Below are positions 1 to 10,100 of a stretch of 26,455 bases of DNA, piece after piece (positions within the stretch are counted from its first letter, which is position 1; the number at the start of each line of letters is the position of its first letter). Origin of the DNA: Branchiostoma floridae (taxonomy: Eukaryota > Chordata > Leptocardii > Amphioxiformes > Branchiostomatidae); assembly GCF_000003815.2 (NCBI RefSeq), contig NC_049979.1, forward strand, positions 22,264,013-22,290,467, in the 5' to 3' direction. The notes under the pieces were generated by a model, which saw nothing but the letters and a program-made list of their open reading frames with translations, searched no databases and had not been told where the DNA came from. A program made the translations under genes and the position numbers.

Positions 1-1489
1 CCCAATATGGTTGGATAAAGCTATCTAACGTCAGGCACATTTTACCCCTGTCTATCAAATTGACCAATCAAAGCTAAGACCACCTGGAATAAAGGTACAT
101 GTAAAAATAATTTTGCCCGCAAGGCGACGCTTCTGTATCAGTACGCCATAGAAAAGTCCTTAGATGGGGTGAGTTGGTTTTGTTTCGTCTTCTGAAAGAC
201 AATTAAGTATCTCTCGAACGAGCATGTTTGGCCATTGCACAATATCTGAAAAAAGCTAACCCTCTGATGAATGAACAATCATGAAGGACTTATTGTTTAC
301 TTATGTCATGTTCTGTGAGTTCAATCATTTTCATCACCTTCATCATCATTTAGAGTGAAGAATCATGAGAAATATGCCATTTCTTTTGCGCGTGATTGCT
401 TCAGTTTTTGGGGTCCAGTGGACGTCATCCACAAAATGAATTCAGTTTGGCACAAACTGTTGTGATGAGACCTTGAGTATGGATTCATAGTTCGGCGATA
501 TCAAAGAACACACACGGTGACACACCACACGAATCGATTAGTTAGGCTGATTGTAACAGACCATTCTCCTGTTAGAATTTGATATGACAATTTGAATCGA
601 TTCTTACGGCCAGTAAAATAGCAAACAGACAACCTCAAATTGAACACGTGTACAACTTTCAGCGTACTTTTAAAACCGGAATCGGGGACTGTAACGATAC
701 ATCTTGCTCTTCAGATGAACGTATCAAGGCGCAAAGAGATGCCTAACTCAGTGACAAATCTGTATTTTCACCCTTGAAAGCTTTGGTACTGTTTCCTCAC
801 GTTTTTTCTCAATCTCATTTTTTTCGATTTAGCGTTTATGATGTGTTTCTCTATAAGAGCCTTGAAAGGATTTTGGTATATCATCCCGTATAACTGGTAT
901 AACTGTTTAAGTAAGATTATGTCCTTTGGAACCAATAAAGCTGAATGATTGGAACAAACGTCGAAATTTATAAAGAAAATGTTGTGCATTGGTGCCATGG
1001 GAAAAAGTTACAGCATTGGTGGGGAATCGAAAAGTTATGAAAATACAGTTTATCTTTTTACATTTTTCCAGTTTGGTACAGCACATAAGGCAACGCAGCA
1101 TGCTATTGAAATATACCAAAATCACAACCAAAATAGGTTTTGCAAAAATGTGTAATTTTGCTCTATCACTTGGTAGCATATTCTGACATGGCAGAGAAAA
1201 GCTACATAAAAAAACCGGACCAGAGCACTTTGACTTGATTTATCTGGTGGTAAGGCAGTGTCATGAGATTGCGTGACCTGGGGTTACGTGCATTTTGACC
1301 CAATTTGTAATTCTATTATTCCAGACATCTTCTCTCTGGAGCCTTTAATTACAATAATCATTGATTATGCAGCACTGAGGAACACCAGATGCAAGAATTA
1401 CATCATTTACTAATGACAGTGTAATTGTTATAGTCCATTACTCAAATATCTCCGAAAGAAACGACAAACAAGGCAAGAATTGGTACAAA
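1..1489. other. 3' flanking DNA, no gene recognised
   Basis: This AT-rich sequence carries only short open frames on both strands, the longest about 90 codons around 907-1179. They overlap each other and show no domain, splice context or codon pattern that I recognise. I see no repeat or RNA gene here. Confidence 0.5.
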
Positions 1490-1505
1490 ATATCTTAAAT
1501 AGATA

Positions 1506-1511
1506 TTTATT
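1506..1511 (-). promoter_or_regulatory. Candidate polyadenylation signal AATAAA with U-rich downstream element
   Basis: The minus strand reads AATAAA here. About 26-53 nt further on (1480-1453) it reads a T/GT-rich tract, TTGCCTTGTTTGTCG then TTTCTTTCG, as expected for a cleavage-stimulation element. This is the first canonical hexamer after the Jagged stop codon. The hexamer is common by chance in AT-rich DNA, so the call rests on the pairing with the downstream tract. Confidence 0.45.
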
Positions 1512-2479
1512 TCAAACATGTCCCTAGGTCTTTTTGCAAGTCCGCATACAAACTTGTACCTGGGAAAATACCGAGAAGCTTTCATAATTTACATGCTACT
1601 TGTTGTGTTTTCACAGTCATGTGTCACATATCATCTCCATGCCTTCAGCAGAAGAAAATGATTTCTGGAGCCCTTTGGAGAGTGTAATCTGCAAAAGGTG
1701 ACGTGTCGGAAAATTCAAGTCCTCATTGAAGTAGAAAAATAAACGAGAGACCTCTCTAGAAAGGACACATCTCAGAAGAGTCAGGGGAGAAGCAGTGCAG
1801 CAGGAATTTACAGCCAGAAAAAACAAACTGAATTGTTTCCAGAAGAAAAAGTTCCCACAGAACACTCAACCTATGATCCTGTATACTGGGCAATTTGGAT
1901 GACTCTGTTCTGATGTTGTTCAATATACTGTTTGTTCACCCGGTGATAGGAAACAGGGCTAGAAATTCAAGCATATTATTCAATCACTATTTCAAAACAT
2001 CATTTTACTTTGAACTATTGGACACTACTAATGGACAATGTACTTAGATGTATCTCAAAGCCATCCACTAATGGGCAAATACAATGTAGATAATTTGACT
2101 CCTACCTCAAATTTTTAGCCCTGTTTTACATCTGTACAATGTGTTTCTCTTTTTATGAGAAGAGAATTGAAGTTATCATGTTTTCTAGTTTCACTACTAG
2201 GTTTGCACTACTGTATTGTTGTAATGTAAGGTATGGTCTACACTTGGACTGTTTGTTATGTTCAGTGACGGCACTGTACAATAGATGTACGACAGGAAGT
2301 CTCAATACTGACAGCATACATCCATGATAAATATTTCTGCATAACGCATAACTTGGGGCATGCTCTCAACAGCTATTAACATTCACAAACTCACATATAA
2401 ATACAGGAATGGTGTCCAGCTCTCTCTCTCTCTTGATTACTTCTTTAAATTAATCAAATATACATGAATATCAATTAGA

Positions 2480-2495
2480 TATTTACATATGTACA
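2480..2495 (-). promoter_or_regulatory. Two abutting Pumilio-type motifs in the putative 3' UTR
   Basis: The minus strand reads TGTACATA (2495-2488) followed at once by TGTAAATA (2487-2480). Both fit the Pumilio/FBF recognition consensus UGUANAUA. They matter only if the 3' UTR extends this far from the stop codon. Confidence 0.35.
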
Positions 2496-3735
2496 GTTCT
2501 GTATCAAGTATCATAGATAGTTGATATCTATATGATTTCCCTCTCTAGTCCAGTAGCCCTTCTGCTACAGCAACTCTGTTGTAGTGCATACCAGGAGCTT
2601 TTGCAGCCTGTACGTCCTGAAAGATGCATTGCAGTCCTGGTCCATGCTCCATCATGCAGGGATATCCCATCTCTCTTTCACTTACTCCCCCAGAGATTTA
2701 GCCCAAAGGAAACCCCAAAATAGACAACTTCTACCATAAGAGACCAAAGCATCCCCTCCCTACAGTTTGACAGGACATTTCATCTCCATTACTTCTACAA
2801 ATTTCAACCTGCGTTCTGCCTCTAGAGCTCTAAAAGCAGCACGTCCCGCCGTGTTCTGAGAAACGGGGGGATCGCGCATGCACCAAATGTTCTCTGCATG
2901 AATGGCCCAGTATTGCAGTGCAACAACATCATGTGACTAAGAGAAGTAGGGAGCCTTCCATGTTGCTGTATCCTAATAGTAATAGCTGCGCTGAGAAATT
3001 TGCTGATATCATCAGCCAGTAGTGTCACAGAGTAGTCACACTGTATGAGGCTGTTTTTTTCTTGCATAGCAGTGCATAGTTGCTGGTTGTACAGGGGAAC
3101 GCAGTCTCACTATGTAACTAGAAAGAGTAGAAACTGTTTTTCACAGCTCGTACCAAAAGTTGGTATCCAATCACTATATCTGAATATCAAAATAGGAGAG
3201 TCATTCTCCAAGAGATAATTTGTAAAAGCTGTACTATAGAAGTTTGTGCATAGAATGGTATAACTGCGTATATTTCAATGGTCCCTCAGGGATTTTTAAG
3301 ATGGCAGTCGAATGCGGAAGTTGTACATTTGTGAAGGGTTGTCCATTTTTGTAATAACCCAGAGAGATCTCTTTTGCTAACATGATGTGCTTAGGAGAGG
3401 CTCGGCAGTGTCATTGTAAGTGTCCATTTTAAAACATACACATTTACCCACAGAAAGAGGACTGGGACATAGCTTTGCTTTGAATAACCAACGATCTCGG
3501 TGAAGACTCTAACATCTGCTTTCACTCTAAATCTGACTTTGTACACAATCTCAACAAAACATACAAAAGCACTGACTCCAATACTGCATAAGAAAACTCT
3601 ATATCAGAATCGTCTCATAAAGATCACACATATGGAGATGCTCACAATATATTACACTCAAAAAATTAACATAACTTCTGCGAACTAAACATCTACACAA
3701 TAACTTTATAATACTTACACATAGTGCCACAGGGG

Positions 3736-4145
3736 CTATACTATCAGTTCAATGCTGGCAACACTTTGTGAACTTCTTGTATTTATGTCTTTTATATTTT
3801 TTCGCTTGTCTAAATTATGCTTCCCTCTATCTCTATAAGAGTCTCTTTTGTAAAGTACTCTTTGGTTTTTATGTGTAACTTTTTCTCTGTGTTGGTTGTC
3901 AACTGAGTCTAATGAATTTCTCGAATGTGTGCCCTTGTCTATTGGTTGGTATATGGGATTTCTGTAGCGCTGTACGTTGACATCCTCTTGTTTATTGTTT
4001 GTCTTATTCTCCAGGTTTATTCTGTGGTCTGGGTTGGGGGGTCGTCGCTTCCTCCGCCGGCCGAGACACCAGATCAGGACGACCACGAGGCTGATGAGAA
4101 CGATGGAGCCGACCACGGCGCAGATCAACGGGACCATTAATGTGT
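3736..4145 (-). CDS. Jag: Jagged exon 26 equivalent: transmembrane helix, intracellular tail and stop
   Basis: The terminal coding exon (acceptor gttgttccag, phase 1) starts [12 protein letters not shown] and runs through a roughly 22-residue hydrophobic helix (to IWCLG). The stop-transfer RRRKRRP follows at 4059. The tail is 107 residues and ends [13 protein letters not shown] with TAG at 3738-3736. Visible tail motifs are NLEN and NKTN (Neuralized-type NxxN), NPIYQPI (3960-3940; overlapping NPxY and YxxPhi), and a hydrophobic PDZ-type C-terminus. The ending aligns with the JAG1 end SAQSLNRMEYIV. The tail is lysine-rich, fitting a ligand regulated by ubiquitin-driven endocytosis. Confidence 0.95.
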
Positions 4146-7100
4146 CTGGAACAACAGAAAAACAAACACGCGTTAGATGCCGCATGTTTATGGATAACCT
4201 GCAAAATGTAATCACGACGTCTGGCGTGTGTGTGCAGAAAAATAACCACCTCCGTGGGTGTGAAGGGCATGAGACAGAACTCTGGTCCCTTCTTTCGCTA
4301 TTGACAGCTCAGTAAGGACATGTTAAAATCAGGGTCACCCAGAAATACATCATGAGTGGTGCCATCCATTATTCATGTAACTATAAGCCTACGATAATTT
4401 ACTTCCACACTTAATCTGTTTTCATCCTCATAATGCATTATAATTTTTCATCATACCAAAACCTACTCAATCTCCCCATCAACATAGATAAAAGACAAAC
4501 TGGCCTTGATTAATATGACAACATTCTCTCACCTTTGTAATTGATGATAGTGGTTTCTACCTTCACCTCCACAATAGCTGCTAGGATAGAGCTGTTGCTC
4601 TGCTTTTTGCTGATGTAGTCTGCTATAGCGTTGACGACCTCACGAACCACGTTGTCCCTGCCTCCTGTAGTGTCCTCTGTGGACTGGTAGACAGAACGAC
4701 AACAAGTCAATCACTCAGTCTCCCGCAAATGGCACAGTACAAGGCAACTCACTCGCTCCCTGCCGAGGGAAATGTCTCTCCCCACAAGAGTAGGGGTCTC
4801 CGTATAAGAGGATTAGCAGAAATGTCATTGACTGCAGGGTCTACCACCTACAGTAAATTCATTTATCTTGGTGGGGACTTTATTTCGTGCTGGGAGGGGA
4901 AGGGAGATTTTTTCAAATGTTCTAAGTTTGCAGTTGAAACAATTTAGTACCGTAGTACTACCATATAGGCTTTGGAAACACATATTCAAGGTGTCATGAA
5001 GTTTAAGTGAAATATAGCTACCGTGAGAACATTTCAAGATTTACCATGATTACTCAATGAGACAACGATACCAGTACAAAGTATCATTCTACAGTGATGG
5101 TAGATTGTCTTGTGCTTGAAGCATTCTCTTTTCCGTTTAAAGGACAACATACATGCTGGCAGCTATACAAATGGTGACTTACCACTGCAACAGCTATGGA
5201 GTTGTTGATGTCCTCCACTGTGTCACACAGAAGTAGGAGAGACTTGTCCCAGGCGTGCTCATCCAAAACAGGCAAGTGACGCAGAGTATTGCAGATATCC
5301 TCCACACAAACACCCTTCAGGGAAAACAATGGAAAGGTTTAGCAATACATCCAAACATGTGTAGTTTCCTGTGTGATTTCTTCATCTTAGTTTCTCTCTT
5401 TCCTGAAAAGAATTTGTCTGAGTGACAGTGAAACTGGATGAAGAATTCTTGTCCAGATTAGATGACAAAGGTATGATATACACTCAGTCTGTTAGGGAGG
5501 GCACACGATATGACAGAATAACACTGGCAATGATTTATAGTTGATCCAAAGGCTTAAAACAATTAGAGCAGTATGACATTAACTGTGATGAAAACATATA
5601 AATGCGCATGATGATGAGGTCCCATTTGTGGTCTCTGTGGATATAGGCTTCATTTTAGAGCCTTGCTCAAATGACATTGTCATCCCTCCAGGAATAAATT
5701 AAGCAACCTCTTCACCATCTGTCACAATGTGACTGCGCTTCCTGAGGGGGTGTTTTCTCCGACATGGAGCCAGTGTAAAAATTGTTGCTACTGTTTATGT
5801 GTGTCATTTGCAACTATTTGTGTTAGTGAGATTCATTTNNNNNNNNNNNNNNNNNNNNNNNNNNNNNNNNNNNNNNNNNNNNNNNNNNNNNNNNNNNNNN
5901 NNNNNNNNNNNNNNNNNNNNNNNNNNNNNNNNNNNNNNTCCTAGTTTTGTCGAACATGAGGGTTATCTTGGCACAGTTGTTGTCCAGTTCGGTGGTGTTG
6001 GGCAGACAGGTGGTTGTCCTGCTGACCGGTCCGGAGGGCAGGTCCAGTCCCGGGGTGCGGCAGTGTCCCCACCGTCCACAGGGAGGGGTGAAACAGGAGT
6101 CCTCTGTGGGCACCATACAGTACTGTCCTGGCGGACACTCCATGGAGTCCATGGTGTTCCCGTCTCCCGCAAAACAAACCTCGGGTCCACACCAGATCTA
6201 TCCAGGCAGACACAAACTCGATTACCAACACTGCTTATAACATTATCACACGCATAGGATTATCCAAATTACCGTCAAATCACCAAACAAACCCTTGCTA
6301 TTATATCACATATGGAGCCATCAGATGTGACACCACTATAAAATGTGCCTAATCCTATCATGTAGATATAATCCTAGAAGACCAGAATTATCTGATAAGC
6401 TATCTGACTGATTTGGCTGTGACTGTGGCAGCTGGCAAGGTTGCACAAATGCATACTTCTAAACAAAAACAGTGACAGATGGGCGGTAAAAACAGTCAAT
6501 AGGCAGCATGGAAGCCTGCCAAGTGTTCCATGGTATCTCAAGGGCGTCTGTCACAGTGTCGCAGACATAAACGAGCCTTTCTCTTCAGGACTTCAAAGTC
6601 GTGGGAAGTTAAAAGGGCGCGCCAAGGACGACAGCCCGTAGTGTGGGTAATGCGTGTGAATGGCCGTGTGTACCTGGCTGCACACCACCTCTCCATTCCT
6701 GCAGGAGCAGGTGTTGCACTCATCCTCCCACTTTGTTCCATGTGCAAACAGCCCGCCACTTCCCCAGCATGGCTGCCGCTGCAGGTCCCCTAAAACTAGA
6801 CAAAACAACGCATCATCAATCCCGCGCCTCGTGAACAACATGGCGCACCTAAATATATCCCGAGCCGAGACAGAGAAAACAGATTACACGCGTCTTCGAA
6901 TGTACTCATCTGGAAAAATCATTTCTGTCTGGACCGACAAAATAACTGGCATATTGGGAGGTTTACATCTGCATGAAAACAAAATACCACAAAATCCAAA
7001 GTTCCAAATTGAGATGACTAAGTAGATGATGGCTCATTTACATATGTTGGGGACCTGGTGGTCTCAGGGACACTGGGTGGCCAGAGTTATGACAAGTTTA

Positions 7101-10100
7101 TTGGTAGGAGTGCTTACCATTGAGTTTAGCACTATCAGCCACAAGGTATCTATGGGGATCCCAATACAATCATAGGCTCATTTATAGCCATATGCTAAGA
7201 TGCTTGACTGGGAATCCAACAATTTTTTCACTATTTCATCTTTGAGCTTTGATGTCAGTCACAATGTCATGTATTTGTGATGGAATGCTAGCTTGTGAGT
7301 TGGTAGAATATTTCATCCAAAGATCTGGTTGATTTGCAGCGGGTAATACTGCCTGGTGTACCTGACCCTGATGTAGTGGAGGGCTGACTTACCCAGTTCA
7401 CAGTGCCGTCCTGTTCTGCCAGCAGGACACTTGCAGGTGTAGTCATTAATGCCATCCAGGCAGGTACTGCCATAGGCACATGGGTGGGACGCACAGTCAT
7501 TGATATCTGCAATTAAAGAGAGTGACATGCAAACCTTTAATTCTAATCTGTGATGGGGACTCCATAATTGAATCATGTGGCAATCCCATCATTTCATTCT
7601 GATGCAGTTACGAGGAACTGCAATAAACATTTGGTATGACTTTTCAGGATGTGAAATCAGCAAATGGATATGTAAGTTTGATCACTGTTAAGTTGTATGT
7701 TTCCTTACTTATTCTGCAGTCTGGTCCAACAAAGCCCTCTGCACATTCGCATCTGTACCAGTTGACTCCATCCACACAGCTCCCACCGTTATAACTGTAG
7801 TGGGGAACAAGATTTAAGACTGGTCAGTGGGGACACTGGACAAACACTGCCTGCCTAACAAAATTGGTAATTTAAGATGTAACGAATCACACCATTTATG
7901 ATGTATCATGCATAATAAATTGCTGGTGCAAGGGTCAGATTCCATAAAATTGTTCAATCACAAGCAAAGCAACATCTTTATTGTCTACAATAAAACTCAA
8001 CAAAAGAGAGATATTACTACTAACCAGGGGTGTGGGTTGCAATCATTCACATCTGGGAAAAAAAGATGATGAGAGGATTATACAAGGCATGAACATGTCA
8101 ACAAAGTCATAAAAACAGTAAAAATTGAGAAAATTAAAATTTGTTCTGTGTCTTCACATGGGACTCGTAAAGCTTAATATGAAGCTATTCATTTTTCCTC
8201 TTCATTATTTTCAAGATCAATCATGCTGACTGATTGTCTAGTGAAAAATGAGAACACATAAAACAGGAGATGAGGGATCCATACCTATCTTATAATATAC
8301 ATATATGTCAGCCCCATATATGGGCATGTCCTAGGGATGCACAAATTAAGTTTCCAAATACTAAATAACACTTTTTGTCAAGGATGTTTACAAAAATGAG
8401 CTCAATATATAGTATGGTGTACAGGTATTTGTGATGAGTAAATAAATAACTTGTAGACTTACTGTCCTGGCACTGTGGCCCTTCAAAACCTTCCTTGCAC
8501 ATGCAGGTATAGCTATCTCCACTGTTGATGCATGTGGCCCCATTCTGACATGGGTTGGATGCACAGCTGTGATTCTTGGCTGTAAGTAACACAATAAACA
8601 GATTGAAACTTTCCCACCCACTGCCAGAAAAGTTAAGACTCCCCTCCAATATCTACAGACGTAAGCCTTTCCTAGTATGTTTCTCCGGCTAAGCCTTCCT
8701 GCTTTGTGGGGCATTTCCCAATTTGCAGGAGGTTTATCTCCAATTTCTAATATAGACAAGGCCGCGCTAATGCCCAGTAATGCATTCAGGATCACACGGA
8801 GACCCAACACACACTCATCCCAATGCAAGCAGCATTTCTGGGTGACCACTGGGCCCCCACGTTTGTGTAAATCCAGACTTTCCTGCCCTGATTTAGCACA
8901 CCTGATCTGATAAGGGAGAGGCTTCCTCATTGATTGGCAATGGTGTGGTCTGGTAACAGCAGACAGGGAAAACTGAGTAAACAGGAGGATTAGGGCATGA
9001 CAGCTGGTTAACCACTCAGGGGAGCTTGGGTTCCAGAGGTGAAGGGCAACATTAAATGACAACTTCCAGCAATTGTTCCACTAGATGGTCTTCTCGCGGA
9101 AGTGATCCCACAGACCACCTTGAAAGTGTTTGTTTGTTTGCTTCACATAAAAGGTAAATTGCCTAAGTTTATGTGTAAACACCAGCTCAGTACTGTAAGG
9201 GCAAGCAGCATAAGGCCATACTGTAAAGTTTGAACCACCCATACGGGATGGACCCCCACACTTTTTTGATGGGGGGTTATTTAAAGTGCTTCTCAGACAC
9301 AGAGCTTCTTTAGTCCCCATCTATATATCTGAAGCCAGGTACTCATGTTCACCTGAGTTCAGTAGGGAAATAAGTACCTTTGCGCAAAGGGCACAACATT
9401 GGGGCCTCCTAACAATTTGAACCCAGTACTTTTAGATTATAACTCAACAACCTGTAACCACAAGTTGAGTTGTTCTTTATGGATTTATTGGTGTCCTACC
9501 TATGTGGCAGGTGAAGCCTTCCCAGCCAGGTGAGCAGAGACAGGTGAAGGTGTCTCCCAGGTCGATACAGGTGCCACCATGGGCACAGGTCATGTCATCA
9601 CAGTGACTGTGCACTGGGGAGAAAACAGAGGGTACAATCAATGACAAAACATCAAAACTGGACATTTTGCTGCAGTACTATAGAAAGCCACTAGGAGACC
9701 CAAAATCAATCATCAGACACAAACGGCATTGAAAACATGACCTTCCTGGAGACGTAACAACAACTACAATAAAACAGTGAGAGAGTGACATTTGGTAAGA
9801 CTCCTCAGCCTGAGATAATCTCTGTGGAGGGTTTGGCAGTATTAGTAGGCGGCTACGGATCATGGGGGCAACTGCTCTGATACTAGAGGTCAGGTTTAGC
9901 TGGGGCTGAAAAATTCTTCATTACACAGGGGGTACGCACTGGTATCGCCTGCTGCCTACTGAAATAGAAGCATTCTGTTGCCAAGAAACCAGAGACCCAC
10001 ACCTTCCCTTGAGCAACAGAGATGGGCAACAGTATGCCAAGGAAATGGTAGAAAGTTCGGTCCTTGCCCCATCAGCTACAATGGCAGTTCATAGAGGTGA

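Larger units (their letters stand above)
1490..3735 (-). other. Jag: Probable 3' UTR of Jagged gene
   Basis: This stretch follows the TAG stop and has no open frame with recognisable homology. I found no canonical AATAAA or ATTAAA on the minus strand between 3735 and 1512, so a UTR of about 2.2 kb ending near the signal at 1506-1511 is the simplest reading. An earlier weak variant (TATAAA-type, near 3703-3708) could give a very short UTR. The downstream limit is an inference without transcript data. Confidence 0.5.

Noticed and set aside
768-1186. Several overlapping short open frames on both strands
   Set aside because: They overlap one another in different frames and have no family resemblance or splice context; treated as chance.
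2822-3067. 81-codon minus-strand open frame downstream of the Jagged stop
   Set aside because: No recognised domain; it lies in the probable 3' UTR, and such lengths occur by chance.
3925-4315. Plus-strand open frames opposite the transmembrane exon
   Set aside because: Antisense shadows of the well-supported terminal Jagged exon.
5941-6257. Alternative frames on both strands across the Cys-rich exon
   Set aside because: The frame reading IWCGPEVC with conserved cysteines joins correctly to both neighbours; the others do not.
8388-9062. Long minus-strand open frame of 224 codons
   Set aside because: It passes through the EGF14 exon in the wrong frame and otherwise reads intronic DNA with no recognisable domain; the in-frame EGF14 exon with good splice sites explains the region.
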